The position numbers and the translations under genes were made by a program. A DNA stretch of 12,905 bases, taken from NCBI GenBank assembly GCA_002469605.1, contig DKMV01000267.1, forward strand, positions 1 through 12,905, given 5' to 3'. This document shows positions 1-7,088 of this stretch, piece by piece. The DNA comes from Leclercia sp. UBA7405. GTDB lineage: Bacteria > Pseudomonadota > Gammaproteobacteria > Enterobacterales > Enterobacteriaceae. Numbering within the stretch: the first letter of the stretch is position 1; every line of letters begins with the position of its first letter. Under the pieces are notes generated by a model. That model had not been told where the DNA came from. It searched no databases and saw only the letters and a list, made by a program, of their open reading frames with translations.

Positions 1-16
1 CGTAGAAGCTGAATAA
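1..16 (+). CDS. rpsB: 30S ribosomal protein S2, last codons only (partial)
   Basis: Only the 3' end is present: bases 2-13 encode Val-Glu-Ala-Glu followed by TAA at 14-16, and base 1 is the last base of the preceding codon. E. coli S2 ends in Phe-Val-Glu-Ala-Glu, and rpsB always precedes tsf in enterobacteria, so the assignment rests on the C-terminal match and on synteny. S2 is a 30S subunit protein bound late in assembly. Nothing more can be said from five codons. Confidence 0.85.
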
Positions 17-52
17 TAAGGTTCTACCCCTTATTAGTACCGTGTATGAATA

Positions 53-77
53 GGGGCCAATTATCGGCCCCTTTTTT
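53..77 (+). terminator. rpsB-tsf intergenic attenuator/terminator
   Basis: GGGGCC (53-58) pairs perfectly with GGCCCC (66-71) around a 7-base AT-rich loop, followed by six Ts (72-77). This is a classic intrinsic terminator placed between two genes known to be co-transcribed in E. coli. It therefore most likely acts as a partial terminator that lowers tsf expression relative to rpsB. No separate tsf promoter is evident downstream of it. Confidence 0.85.
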
Positions 78-133
78 CAATTTATACTGTTTGGCCACTG
101 GCCGGGCAGTTCACATCTCCCGAGGATTTTAGA

Positions 134-985
134 ATGGCTGAAATTACCGCATCCCTGGTAAAAGAACTGCGTGAACGTACTAGCGCAGGCATGATGGAGT
201 GTAAAAAAGCTCTGGTTGAAGCTAACGGCGACATCGAGCTGGCTATCGAAAACATGCGTAAATCCGGTGCGATCAAAGCAGCTAAAAAAGCAGGCAACGT
301 TGCTGCTGACGGCGTGATCAAAACCAAAATCGAAGGCAACTTCGGCGTGATTCTGGAAGTTAACTGCCAGACTGACTTCGTTGCTAAAGATGGTGGTTTC
401 CAGGCGTTCGCTGACAAGGTTCTGGACGCAGCCGTTGCTGGTAAAGTGACTGACGTTGAAGTTCTGAAAGCACAGTTCGAAGAAGAGCGCGTTGCGCTGG
501 TAGCGAAAATCGGTGAGAACATCAACATCCGCCGTGTTGCTATCCTGGAAGGCGACGTTCTGAACAGCTACCAGCACGGTGCGCGCATCGGTGTTCTGGT
601 TGCCGCTAAAGGCGCTGACGAAGAGCTGGTTAAACAGCTGGCTATGCACGTTGCTGCAAGCAAGCCTGAGTTCGTTAAGCCGGAAGACGTGTCTGCTGAA
701 GTAGTAGAAAAAGAGTACCAGGTTCAGCTGGACATCGCCATGCAGTCTGGCAAGCCGAAAGAAATCGCAGAGAAAATGGTTGAAGGCCGCATGAAGAAAT
801 TCACCGGCGAAGTTTCTCTGACCGGCCAGCCGTTCGTTATGGACCCGAGCAAATCTGTTGCTCAGCTGCTGAAAGAGCACAACGCTGACGTAACTGGCTT
901 CATCCGCTTTGAAGTGGGCGAAGGCATCGAGAAAGTTGAGACTGACTTCGCAGCAGAAGTTGCTGCAATGTCCAAGCAGTCTTAA
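134..985 (+). CDS. tsf: Elongation factor Ts
   Basis: This is the nucleotide exchange factor that releases GDP from EF-Tu in the cytosol so that EF-Tu can reload with GTP and aminoacyl-tRNA. The product is 283 residues, the usual enterobacterial length. It has the N-terminal UBA-like helical domain (about residues 1-54) and the hallmark QTDFV motif at 79-83. Asp81-Phe82 here (80-81 without the initiator Met) are the residues that insert near the EF-Tu Mg2+/P-loop site. The core and dimerisation regions follow. ATG at 134 is preceded by GAGGA (122-126) at good spacing. It lies downstream of rpsB beyond an attenuator and ends just before a strong terminator, so rpsB-tsf is a closed transcription unit. 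Codon use is strongly biased to favoured codons (CTG, GAA, AAA, CGT), as expected for a highly expressed translation factor. Confidence 0.99.
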   Translation: MAEITASLVKELRERTSAGMMECKKALVEANGDIELAIENMRKSGAIKAAKKAGNVAADGVIKTKIEGNFGVILEVNCQTDFVAKDGGFQAFADKVLDAAVAGKVTDVEVLKAQFEEERVALVAKIGENINIRRVAILEGDVLNSYQHGARIGVLVAAKGADEELVKQLAMHVAASKPEFVKPEDVSAEVVEKEYQVQLDIAMQSGKPKEIAEKMVEGRMKKFTGEVSLTGQPFVMDPSKSVAQLLKEHNADVTGFIRFEVGEGIEKVETDFAAEVAAMSKQS

Positions 986-995
986 TCAGCGAAAA

Positions 996-1022
996 GAAGC
1001 CGCCTGAGGGCGGCTTCTTTTT
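996..1022 (+). terminator. Strong intrinsic terminator of rpsB-tsf
   Basis: GAAGCCGCC (996-1004) pairs with GGCGGCTTC (1009-1017) in a perfect 9-bp stem with a 4-base loop, followed by five Ts (1018-1022). A-rich bases at 992-995 can extend the stem into the T tract. It begins ten bases after the tsf stop codon. Confidence 0.95.
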
Positions 1023-1039
1023 GTGTGCATTATCTGTAA

Positions 1040-1089
1040 ATCAGCTCGACTCCTATAGGTCTGTGCTGATAAGCGACATATCATGTCGC
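1040..1089 (+). repeat. Two inverted repeats in the pyrH upstream region
   Basis: The tsf-pyrH gap holds two inverted repeats. ATCAGC (1040-1045) and GCTGAT (1065-1070) enclose a second paired segment, GAC (1048-1050) with GTC (1059-1061). GCGACAT (1073-1079) and ATGTCGC (1083-1089) form a perfect 7-bp arm pair around three bases. Because a strong terminator closes tsf, pyrH needs its own promoter, which must lie in this region or read through. No convincing sigma-70 promoter was found: the best pair is TCGACT (1046-1051) with GATAAG (1068-1073), four of six matches each. The repeats may be RNA stems in the pyrH leader or protein-binding sites; the sequence alone does not decide. Confidence 0.45.
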
Positions 1090-1133
1090 CAGAACTAACC
1101 CATCTTTAACGTTGACAGTCCCAGGAAAGAAAT

Positions 1134-1859
1134 ATGGCTACCAATGCAAAACCCGTGTACAAACGCATTCTGCTTAAGCTGAGTGGCGAAGCGCTGCAGG
1201 GATCGGAAGGCTTCGGTATTGACGCAAGCATCCTTGATCGTATGGCACAGGAAATCAAAGAGCTGGTTGAGCTGGGCATCCAGGTTGGCGTGGTAATTGG
1301 TGGTGGTAACCTCTTCCGTGGTGCGGGTCTGGCAAAAGCAGGTATGAACCGCGTGGTAGGCGACCACATGGGGATGCTGGCAACGGTCATGAATGGCCTG
1401 GCCATGCGTGACGCGCTGCATCGCGCCTATGTCAACGCGCGCCTGATGTCCGCTATTCCGCTGAATGGCGTGTGCGATAACTACAGCTGGGCAGAAGCTA
1501 TCAGCCTGCTGCGCAATAACCGAGTGGTGATCCTCTCCGCCGGTACGGGTAATCCGTTCTTTACTACCGATTCCGCGGCCTGCCTGCGCGGTATCGAAAT
1601 CGAAGCCGACGTGGTGCTGAAAGCCACTAAAGTGGATGGCGTGTTTACTGCCGATCCGGCAAAAGATCCTGCTGCGACCATGTACGATCAGCTCTCTTAC
1701 AGCGAAGTGCTGGATAAAGAGCTGAAAGTGATGGATCTTGCCGCCTTCACCCTGGCTCGTGACCACAAACTGCCGATTCGTGTCTTCAATATGAACAAGC
1801 CAGGCGCGCTACGCCGCGTCGTCATGGGCGAAAAAGAAGGCACTTTGATCACGGAATAA
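1134..1859 (+). CDS. pyrH: Uridylate (UMP) kinase
   Basis: PyrH phosphorylates UMP to UDP with ATP, the step that feeds all pyrimidine nucleotides and UDP-sugars, including the UDP-GlcNAc used by lpxA later in this window. It belongs to the amino acid kinase fold, not the eukaryotic UMP/CMP kinase fold, and is a hexamer activated by GTP and inhibited by UTP in E. coli. The 241 residues match the family length. Visible are Lys15 in the LLKLSGEAL segment, the GGGN loop at 56-59 followed by Arg62, Asp77 (UTP/UMP control in E. coli), and the TGNPFFTTD segment from Thr138 to Asp146. ATG at 1134 follows AGGAAAG (1123-1129). E. coli PyrH also takes part in pyrimidine-dependent repression of carAB; conservation here suggests the same but does not prove it. 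It is separated from tsf by a terminator and from frr by 167 bases. Confidence 0.99.
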   Translation: MATNAKPVYKRILLKLSGEALQGSEGFGIDASILDRMAQEIKELVELGIQVGVVIGGGNLFRGAGLAKAGMNRVVGDHMGMLATVMNGLAMRDALHRAYVNARLMSAIPLNGVCDNYSWAEAISLLRNNRVVILSAGTGNPFFTTDSAACLRGIEIEADVVLKATKVDGVFTADPAKDPAATMYDQLSYSEVLDKELKVMDLAAFTLARDHKLPIRVFNMNKPGALRRVVMGEKEGTLITE

Positions 1860-1878
1860 TTTCCGTCGGCGATAAATA

Positions 1879-1919
1879 CAGGTAAGATTCCGCTTTATTT
1901 TGCAGTGAATTCTTACCTG
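1879..1919 (+). repeat. Stem-loop after pyrH (9-bp perfect arms)
   Basis: CAGGTAAGA (1879-1887) is the exact reverse complement of TCTTACCTG (1911-1919), separated by 23 bases. A second small hairpin, GCGCC-TTT-GGCGC (1923-1935), follows immediately. Neither is followed by a T run, so this is not a standard intrinsic terminator. Possible roles are 3'-end stabilisation of pyrH mRNA, a weak or Rho-assisted stop, or a binding site upstream of the frr promoter. Confidence 0.55.
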
Positions 1920-1934
1920 GACGCGCCTTTGGCG

Positions 1935-1961
1935 CTGTCATGATTTAAACGCGACTATACT
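1935..1961 (+). promoter_or_regulatory. Candidate sigma-70 promoter for frr
   Basis: The -10 hexamer TATACT (1956-1961) matches consensus at five of six positions. The best -35 is CTGTCA (1935-1940), four of six, at a short 15-base spacing. Predicted transcription start is near 1968, giving a leader of about 60 bases before the frr GTG at 2027. The -10 is convincing and the -35 is weak. E. coli frr is known to have its own promoter, which supports the call. Confidence 0.5.
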
Positions 1962-2026
1962 TAGCACACCCATCGGGCCGTGCTGGCGGATAGTCTGCCT
2001 GAGACAAGTTTTCAAGGATTCGTAAC

Positions 2027-2584
2027 GTGATTAGCGATATCAGAAAAGATGCTGAAGTGCGCATGGAAAAATGCGTAGAAGCGTTCAAAAACCAAATCAG
2101 CAAAGTGCGTACCGGTCGTGCTTCTCCTAGCCTGCTGGACGGCATCGTTGTTGAGTACTACGGTACGCCAACCCCTCTGCGTCAGCTGGCGAGCGTTACG
2201 GTAGAAGATACCCGTACGCTGAAAATCAACGTCTTCGATCGCTCTATGGGGCCGGCCGTTGAGAAAGCCATCATGGCGTCTGACCTGGGCCTGAACCCAA
2301 GCTCTGCGGGCACCGACATTCGCGTTCCGCTGCCGCCGCTGACCGAAGAGCGTCGTAAAGAGCTGATCAAAGTGGTGCGTGGCGAAGCGGAAGGCGCGCG
2401 CGTTGCCGTTCGTAACGTCCGTCGTGATGCGAACGACAAAGTAAAAGCGCTGCTGAAAGAGAAAGAGATCAGTGAAGATGACGACCGTCGCTCTCAGGAC
2501 GACGTGCAGAAAATGACTGACGCTGCTATCAAGAAAGTGGATGCGGCGCTGGCAGATAAAGAAACGGAACTGATGCAGTTCTGA
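2027..2584 (+). CDS. frr: Ribosome recycling factor (GTG start)
   Basis: RRF works with EF-G to split post-termination ribosomes and free the mRNA and tRNA. The product is 185 residues, the standard length. Domain I, a three-helix bundle, is formed by about residues 1-30 and 105-185; domain II, a small beta/alpha domain, by about 31-104. Conserved [12 protein letters not shown] (26-37) and the essential hinge-side Arg132 in the NVRRDAND segment are present. The start is GTG at 2027, as in E. coli frr, chosen because AAGGA (2014-2018) sits eight bases upstream and the protein begins [10 protein letters not shown] as in its relatives. It likely has its own promoter and ends in a hairpin terminator. 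Codon bias indicates high expression. Confidence 0.99.
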   Translation: MISDIRKDAEVRMEKCVEAFKNQISKVRTGRASPSLLDGIVVEYYGTPTPLRQLASVTVEDTRTLKINVFDRSMGPAVEKAIMASDLGLNPSSAGTDIRVPLPPLTEERRKELIKVVRGEAEGARVAVRNVRRDANDKVKALLKEKEISEDDDRRSQDDVQKMTDAAIKKVDAALADKETELMQF

Positions 2585-2602
2585 TTTCTGTCGTAATCTG
2601 AT

Positions 2603-2647
2603 AAAACGCCGTTCAGAAAGCCTTCAGGGCTTTGCTGGCGGCGTTTT
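2603..2647 (+). terminator. Intrinsic terminator after frr
   Basis: AAAACGCC (2603-2610) pairs with GGCGTTTT (2640-2647), and an inner stem AAAGCC (2617-2622) with GGCTTT (2628-2633) is joined by CAG (2614-2616) with CTG (2635-2637), giving one long interrupted hairpin. The As and Ts at the stem base give the U tract and also an equivalent one on the - strand, so it could act in both directions. The T tract is broken after four bases, so read-through into dxr is likely, and no clear dxr promoter is visible. Confidence 0.7.
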
Positions 2648-2679
2648 GCTTTGCTGGTTTCACTATTTCCGGACATCTC

Positions 2680-3879
2680 ATGAAGCAATTAACCCTTCTC
2701 GGCTCAACAGGCTCTATCGGTTGCAGCACCCTCGACGTCGTACGCCATAATCCTCAACACTACAGCGTGGCCGCGCTTGTCGCCGGCAAGAATGTTCAGC
2801 GTATGGTTGAACAGTGTCTGGAGTTCTCTCCGCGCTTCGCGGTGATGGATGATGAAGAGAGCGCGCGTCAGGTGAAGCGGTTGCTGGCAGAGCAGGGGAG
2901 CCGCACCGAGGTGTTAAGCGGCCAGCAGGCGGCCTGCGACATGGCGGCGCTGGGCGACGTAGACCAGGTGATGGCGGCGATCGTTGGCGCCGCGGGTTTG
3001 CTGCCTACTCTTGCGGCTATCGATGCGGGCAAAACCGTACTGCTGGCGAATAAAGAGTCGCTGGTGACCTGTGGGCGTCTGTTTATGGATGCGGTGAAAG
3101 AGAAGGGTGCCCGCCTGTTGCCGGTAGATAGCGAACATAACGCGATTTTTCAGAGTTTACCGCAACCTTTTCAACAGAACCTGGGGTACGCTGATCTCGA
3201 GCAAAATGGCGTCTCTTCCATTCTGCTTACCGGGTCTGGTGGCCCTTTTCGCGACACGCCCTTGTCTGAACTGGCCTCAATGACGCCCGATCAGGCCTGT
3301 CGTCATCCGAACTGGTCGATGGGACGTAAAATCTCCGTCGATTCCGCCACCATGATGAATAAAGGTCTGGAATACATTGAAGCCCGTTGGCTGTTTAACG
3401 CCTCTGCAGAGCAGATGGAGGTGTTAATTCATCCACAGTCGGTGATCCACTCCATGGTGCGATATCTTGATGGCAGCGTGCTGGCGCAGTTAGGCGAACC
3501 TGATATGCGCACCCCCATCGCCCATACCATGGCGTGGCCACACCGCGTTATCTCTGGTGCTAAGCCGCTCGATTTTAGCAAGTTAAGTTCACTGACCTTT
3601 AATGCGCCTGATTACCAGCGCTATCCTTGCCTGAAACTGGCAATGGAGGCATTTGATCTGGGGCAGGCGGCAACCACGGCGCTGAATGCGGCAAATGAGA
3701 TTGCCGTGGCGGCGTTCCTGGAACAGCAGATCCGCTTTACGGATATTGCTGCGCTGAACTTAGCGGTACTGGAGTCGATGGATTTACGCGAGCCGCGAAG
3801 CGTCGATGATGTGCTGACTGTCGATGCCGAAGCCAGAATTGTGGCGCAAAAAGCGGTGACCCGCCTCGCAAGCTGGTGA
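2680..3879 (+). CDS. dxr: 1-deoxy-D-xylulose 5-phosphate reductoisomerase
   Basis: Dxr (IspC) converts DXP to 2-C-methyl-D-erythritol 4-phosphate with NADPH and a divalent metal, the committed step of the MEP isoprenoid pathway and the target of fosmidomycin. The 399-residue protein has the NADPH-binding GSTGSIG loop at 8-14, the LANKESLV segment of the NADPH domain, metal ligands Asp150 and Glu152 in PVDSEHN, and the flexible-loop and metal region [23 protein letters not shown] ending at Glu231. The longer frame from TTG 2632 is rejected: ATG at 2680 gives the family start [11 protein letters not shown], although its Shine-Dalgarno is weak (GGA 2671-2673). The protein ends Ser-Trp, one residue longer than the E. 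coli protein as I recall it. Tandem stops TGA-TAA occur at 3877-3882. Its product line supplies the precursors used by UppS, the next gene. Confidence 0.98.
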   Translation: MKQLTLLGSTGSIGCSTLDVVRHNPQHYSVAALVAGKNVQRMVEQCLEFSPRFAVMDDEESARQVKRLLAEQGSRTEVLSGQQAACDMAALGDVDQVMAAIVGAAGLLPTLAAIDAGKTVLLANKESLVTCGRLFMDAVKEKGARLLPVDSEHNAIFQSLPQPFQQNLGYADLEQNGVSSILLTGSGGPFRDTPLSELASMTPDQACRHPNWSMGRKISVDSATMMNKGLEYIEARWLFNASAEQMEVLIHPQSVIHSMVRYLDGSVLAQLGEPDMRTPIAHTMAWPHRVISGAKPLDFSKLSSLTFNAPDYQRYPCLKLAMEAFDLGQAATTALNAANEIAVAAFLEQQIRFTDIAALNLAVLESMDLREPRSVDDVLTVDAEARIVAQKAVTRLASW

Positions 3880-3906
3880 TAAACCATCCACTAGTGGTCA
3901 TGCTAT

Positions 3907-3935
3907 TTGTTAGCGTTGGGCTTCAGTGATATAGT
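3907..3935 (+). promoter_or_regulatory. Sigma-70 extended -10 promoter upstream of uppS
   Basis: TTGTTA (3907-3912, four of six) and TATAGT (3930-3935, five of six) are spaced by exactly 17 bases, and TGA (3927-3929) directly before the -10 gives the extended TGn motif. Predicted start is about 3942-3943. It is the best promoter in the window and probably initiates the long uppS-to-lpxB unit. Confidence 0.7.
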
Positions 3936-3943
3936 CTGCGCCA

Positions 3944-3977
3944 CCTAATCGCACGTAGAAGACTTAACGCGATTAGG
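3944..3977 (+). repeat. Leader stem-loop between the uppS promoter and the leader terminator
   Basis: CCTAATCGC (3944-3952) is the exact reverse complement of GCGATTAGG (3969-3977), enclosing a 16-base loop. It starts within one or two bases of the predicted transcription start, so it would form the very 5' end of the transcript. The loop bases 3953-3962 can also pair with 3999-4008 (ten pairs including two G-U), which covers the T tract of the next hairpin. Confidence 0.65.
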
Positions 3978-3979
3978 GT

Positions 3980-4004
3980 AGCCGTGGTTTGACACGGCTT
4001 TTTT
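3980..4004 (+). terminator. Intrinsic terminator in the uppS leader
   Basis: AGCCGTG (3980-3986) pairs with CACGGCT (3993-3999) around a 6-base loop, followed by five more Ts (4000-4004). It lies about 40-60 bases after the predicted start and 60 bases before the uppS ATG. It may terminate read-through from dxr, act as an attenuator for uppS, or end a small RNA of about 62 bases. These cannot be separated from sequence alone. Confidence 0.8.
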
Positions 4005-4064
4005 ACGTAAAGGCTTCAGTATTCCTGAGTACCGTTAAATCCTTTCAGGGACTAAAAACGCGTT

Positions 4065-4823
4065 ATGTTGTCTGCGAATCAACCAATGAGCGAAAACTTG
4101 CCAGCGCATGGCTGTCGCCATGTAGCAATCATCATGGATGGCAATGGCCGCTGGGCGAAAAGACAAGGGAAGATCCGAGCCTTTGGGCATAAAGCCGGGG
4201 CGAAATCTGTGCGCCGCGCCGTTTCTTTTGCCGCAAATAACGGCATTGACGCGTTAACGCTCTATGCTTTCAGCAGTGAAAACTGGAATCGACCGGCGCA
4301 GGAAGTCAGCGCGTTGATGGAATTGTTTGTGTGGGCGCTAGACAGCGAAGTAAAAAGCCTGCACCGCCACAACGTACGCCTGCGGGTTATTGGCGATATC
4401 AGTCGTTTTAACTCACGTCTGCAAGAACGTATTCGTAAAGCGGAAGCGCTAACCGGGCAAAACACCGGCCTGACGCTGAATATCGCTGCGAATTACGGCG
4501 GACGCTGGGATATTATCCAGGGCGTTCAGCATCTGGCTGAGCAGGTTCAGGAAGGGCTGTTACGGCCGGACCAAATTGATGAAGAGGCGCTGAGCAAGCA
4601 ACTCTGCATGAGTGAACTTTCTCCCGTGGATTTAGTAATTAGGACAGGGGGAGAACATCGCATTAGTAACTTTTTGCTTTGGCAAATTGCCTACGCCGAA
4701 CTTTACTTTACAGATGTTCTTTGGCCCGATTTTGATGAACAAGACTTTGAAGGTGCGCTGCATGCCTTTGCTAACCGAGAGCGTCGCTTCGGTGGCACCG
4801 AGCCTGGTGGCGACGACGCCTGA
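4065..4823 (+). CDS. uppS: Undecaprenyl diphosphate synthase (cis-prenyltransferase)
   Basis: UppS (also ispU) condenses eight isopentenyl diphosphates onto farnesyl diphosphate in cis to make C55 undecaprenyl diphosphate, the lipid carrier for peptidoglycan, O-antigen and other envelope polymers. The 252-residue protein shows the signature HVAIIMDGNGRWA, with catalytic Asp25 (Asp26 in E. coli, which has an extra N-terminal Met), the LYAFSSENWNRP segment, and the C-terminal RTGGEHRISNFLLWQ and YAELYF motifs that bind the homoallylic substrate and Mg2+. ATG at 4065 is chosen by alignment to the family N-terminus; AGGGA (4047-4051) is rather distant at 13 bases, and an in-frame ATG at 4086 is a weaker alternative. 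It opens the envelope operon behind a structured leader. The TGA stop is followed by 12 bases to cdsA. Confidence 0.98.
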   Translation: MLSANQPMSENLPAHGCRHVAIIMDGNGRWAKRQGKIRAFGHKAGAKSVRRAVSFAANNGIDALTLYAFSSENWNRPAQEVSALMELFVWALDSEVKSLHRHNVRLRVIGDISRFNSRLQERIRKAEALTGQNTGLTLNIAANYGGRWDIIQGVQHLAEQVQEGLLRPDQIDEEALSKQLCMSELSPVDLVIRTGGEHRISNFLLWQIAYAELYFTDVLWPDFDEQDFEGALHAFANRERRFGGTEPGGDDA

Positions 4824-4835
4824 TGGGGGTAGCTT

Positions 4836-5693
4836 TTGCTGAAGTATCGCCTGATTTCCGCTTTTGTTTTAATACCCATCGTCATCGCGGCGCTGTTTTT
4901 ATTGCCTCCGGTGGGATTTGCCATTGTCACGCTGGTGGTATGTATGCTGGCCGCCTGGGAGTGGGGGCAGCTTAGCGGCTTCACCTCGCGCCCACAACGG
5001 GTATGGCTGGCGGTACTTTGCGGCCTGATCCTGGCGCTGATGCTGTTTTTGATGCCGGAATATCATCACAATATTCATCAACCGCTGGTTGCCGGCTCGC
5101 TCTGGCTGTCGCTGGGGTGGTGGGTTGCGGCGTTGCTGCTGGTGCTTTTCTATCCCAACTCAGCGGCGCTGTGGCGCAACTCTAAAGCGCTACGCCTGAT
5201 TTTTGGCCTCTTTACCATTGTTCCCTTCTTTTGGGGTATGCTCGCCCTGCGTGCCTGGCACTATGATGATAACCACTACAGCGGTGCCCTGTGGCTGCTC
5301 TATGTGATGATTCTGGTCTGGGGCGCTGACTCTGGTGCCTATATGTTTGGTAAACTCTTCGGCAAGCATAAGCTGGCACCGAAAGTCTCGCCGGGCAAAA
5401 CCTGGCAGGGGTTCATTGGCGGTCTGTTTACGGCGGCCATCATCTCCTGGGGTTATGGCGTCTGGGCGAACCTTGATGTTGCCCCGATGACGCTGCTGGT
5501 TTGTTCTATCGTCGCGGCGCTGGCATCGGTGCTGGGTGATTTAACGGAAAGTATGTTTAAGCGTGAAGCAGGGATTAAAGACAGTGGCCATCTGATTCCA
5601 GGGCACGGCGGTATCCTGGATCGTATAGACAGCCTGACAGCGGCTGTTCCTGTATTTGCCTGTCTGTTTTTGCTGGTATTCGGAACGATTTAA
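4836..5693 (+). CDS. cdsA: Phosphatidate cytidylyltransferase (CDP-diacylglycerol synthase; TTG start)
   Basis: CdsA is an inner-membrane enzyme that makes CDP-diacylglycerol from phosphatidic acid and CTP, the branch point for phosphatidylethanolamine, phosphatidylglycerol and cardiolipin. The 285-residue protein is strongly hydrophobic with about eight predicted membrane segments, starting at residues 5-37, which probably form two spans. The family signature lies at 239-265: S-M-F-K-R, then K-D, then H-G-G and D-R-I-D, including the metal-binding acidic residues. The start is TTG at 4836, as in E. coli: it gives [10 protein letters not shown], and the GGGGG at 4825-4829 directly after the uppS stop is a good ribosome site. 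The 12-base gap to uppS and 11-base gap to rseP indicate translational coupling in one mRNA. Confidence 0.98.
   Translation: MLKYRLISAFVLIPIVIAALFLLPPVGFAIVTLVVCMLAAWEWGQLSGFTSRPQRVWLAVLCGLILALMLFLMPEYHHNIHQPLVAGSLWLSLGWWVAALLLVLFYPNSAALWRNSKALRLIFGLFTIVPFFWGMLALRAWHYDDNHYSGALWLLYVMILVWGADSGAYMFGKLFGKHKLAPKVSPGKTWQGFIGGLFTAAIISWGYGVWANLDVAPMTLLVCSIVAALASVLGDLTESMFKREAGIKDSGHLIPGHGGILDRIDSLTAAVPVFACLFLLVFGTI
4931..4938 (+). other. Chi site (GCTGGTGG) inside cdsA
   Basis: The octamer GCTGGTGG is an exact match to the enterobacterial RecBCD recombination hotspot. It is the only copy I found on either strand. It is oriented with transcription. It lies in codons for Leu-Val-Val, so it may be codon-driven; the exact match is seen, while activity is inferred. 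Confidence 0.5.
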
Positions 5694-5704
5694 CGGAAGG
5701 TTTT

Positions 5705-7057
5705 ATGCTTAGCATTCTCTGGAATCTGGCGGCATTCATCGTTGCACTGGGTGTACTGATTACCGTGCATGAATTTGGCCATTTCTGGGTTGCTCGGCGC
5801 TGTGGCGTGCGGGTAGAGCGCTTCTCTATCGGCTTTGGTAAGGCGCTCTGGCGCCGTACCGATCGCCAGGGTACAGAATTTGTTATCGCGCTCATTCCCC
5901 TGGGCGGCTACGTCAAGATGCTCGATGAACGCGTAGAGCCGGTCGCACCCGAAATGCGCCACTACGCGTTTAACAACAAAACGGTTGGCCAGCGCGCCGC
6001 CATCATTGCTGCCGGTCCGGTAGCCAATTTTATCTTTGCGGTTTTCGCCTACTGGCTGGTGTTTATCATCGGTGTCCCTGGCGTGCGTCCGGTGGTGGGT
6101 GAAATTGCCCCCGACTCCATCGCGGCGAGTGCGCAAATTGCGCCAGGTATGGAACTTAAAGCGATTGATGGTATCGAAACCCCTGATTGGGATGCGGTGC
6201 GGTTACAGCTGGTCGCCAAAATTGGCGATGAGCAGACTACCATCAGCGTTTCACCCTTTGGGACCAATCAGCGCCAGGACAGGGTTCTGAATTTACGACA
6301 GTGGAAGTTTGAACCCGACAAAGAGGATCCGGTTGCCGCTTTAGGTATCCGTCCGCGCGCCGCGCAGATTGAATCTGTGCTCGCCGAGGTCCAGGATGGC
6401 TCTGCCGCACGTAAAGCAGGTTTGCAAGCGGGCGACAGGATCGTTAAAGTCGATGGTCAGCCTTTAACGCAATGGATGACCTTTGTTAATCTGGTGCGTG
6501 ATAATCCAGGTACGCCGCTGGCGCTGGAGATAGAAAGGCAGGGGAGTCCACTCTCCTTAACGCTAATCCCGGATACCAAACCGGGCGGCGGTAAGGCTGA
6601 GGGGTTTGCTGGCGTGGTGCCAAAAGTGATCCCGCTGCCTGATGAGTACAAGACAATACGCCAGTATGGGCCGTTCAGCGCCATCCTTGAAGCCACGGAT
6701 AAAACATGGCAACTGATGAAGCTGACGGTGCAAATGCTGGGGAAATTGATTACCGGTGACGTAAAACTGAACAACCTCAGTGGGCCGATTTCGATCGCTC
6801 AGGGGGCTGGGATGTCAGCAGAATTCGGGGTGATTTACTATCTGATGTTCCTTGCGCTGATTAGCGTGAACCTCGGGATAATCAACCTGTTCCCACTTCC
6901 GGTTTTAGACGGGGGGCATCTGCTGTTTTTAGCGATAGAGAAGCTAAAAGGCGGGCCGGTATCCGAGCGAGTTCAAGACTTTAGTTATCGCATTGGTTCG
7001 ATTTTACTGGTGCTGTTAATGGGGCTTGCACTTTTCAATGATTTCTCTCGGTTGTAA
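5705..7057 (+). CDS. rseP: RseP site-2 intramembrane zinc protease (sigma-E pathway)
   Basis: RseP (YaeL) cuts the transmembrane segment of anti-sigma factor RseA after DegS has made the first cut, releasing sigma-E; it also clears remnant signal peptides. The 450-residue inner-membrane protein has the HEFGH zinc motif at 22-26 inside the first membrane span, two tandem PDZ domains in the periplasmic region (roughly residues 125-310; the second contains [19 protein letters not shown]), and the C-terminal LDGGH motif with third zinc ligand Asp402. ATG at 5705 follows GGAAGG (5695-5700). It lies 11 bases after cdsA and 31 before bamA, which places the sigma-E activator directly upstream of a sigma-E-regulated outer-membrane assembly gene. 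A near-consensus sigma-E promoter is embedded at codons 149-158. Confidence 0.99.
   Translation: MLSILWNLAAFIVALGVLITVHEFGHFWVARRCGVRVERFSIGFGKALWRRTDRQGTEFVIALIPLGGYVKMLDERVEPVAPEMRHYAFNNKTVGQRAAIIAAGPVANFIFAVFAYWLVFIIGVPGVRPVVGEIAPDSIAASAQIAPGMELKAIDGIETPDWDAVRLQLVAKIGDEQTTISVSPFGTNQRQDRVLNLRQWKFEPDKEDPVAALGIRPRAAQIESVLAEVQDGSAARKAGLQAGDRIVKVDGQPLTQWMTFVNLVRDNPGTPLALEIERQGSPLSLTLIPDTKPGGGKAEGFAGVVPKVIPLPDEYKTIRQYGPFSAILEATDKTWQLMKLTVQMLGKLITGDVKLNNLSGPISIAQGAGMSAEFGVIYYLMFLALISVNLGIINLFPLPVLDGGHLLFLAIEKLKGGPVSERVQDFSYRIGSILLVLLMGLALFNDFSRL
6151..6179 (+). promoter_or_regulatory. Candidate sigma-E promoter inside rseP, upstream of bamA
   Basis: GGAACTT (6151-6157) matches the sigma-E -35 consensus exactly. 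After a 16-base spacer comes TCGAAA (6174-6179), fitting the TCnAA-type -10. Predicted start is near 6185, about 900 bases before bamA. The bamA-skp-lpxD region is an established part of the E. coli sigma-E regulon, with promoters reported inside the upstream genes. The exact E. coli positions were not checked. Confidence 0.6.
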
Positions 7058-7088
7058 GAGAGATAGTTAGGAAGAACGCATAATAACG

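Noticed and set aside
77..880. 267-residue open frame on the - strand over tsf
   Set aside because: It mirrors tsf codon bias, is rich in Phe, Asn, His and Ser as antisense frames are, has no ribosome site seen, and overlaps a certain gene almost entirely.
1112..1138. TTGACA (1112-1117) as a pyrH -35
   Set aside because: The only -10-like bases (TATGGC) overlap the pyrH start codon, which would leave no leader or ribosome site.
1095..1766. 223-residue - strand frame over pyrH
   Set aside because: Antisense shadow of pyrH: composition is low-complexity His/Gln-rich, with no recognisable domain.
2632..2679. Longer dxr start at TTG 2632 (16 extra codons)
   Set aside because: It would overlap the frr terminator and add residues absent from the family; ATG 2680 gives the conserved N-terminus.
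3888..3897. Perfect palindrome CCACTAGTGG after dxr
   Set aside because: It is short with no loop, so it cannot fold as an RNA hairpin; a 10-base palindrome is expected by chance now and then.
3989..3994. Perfect TTGACA as a -35 box upstream of uppS
   Set aside because: It lies in the loop and arm of the terminator, and no -10 is found 16-18 bases downstream.
3989..4192. 67-residue frame from TTG 3989 as a leader peptide or small gene
   Set aside because: It begins inside the terminator hairpin loop, lacks a ribosome site, and mostly overlaps uppS in another frame.
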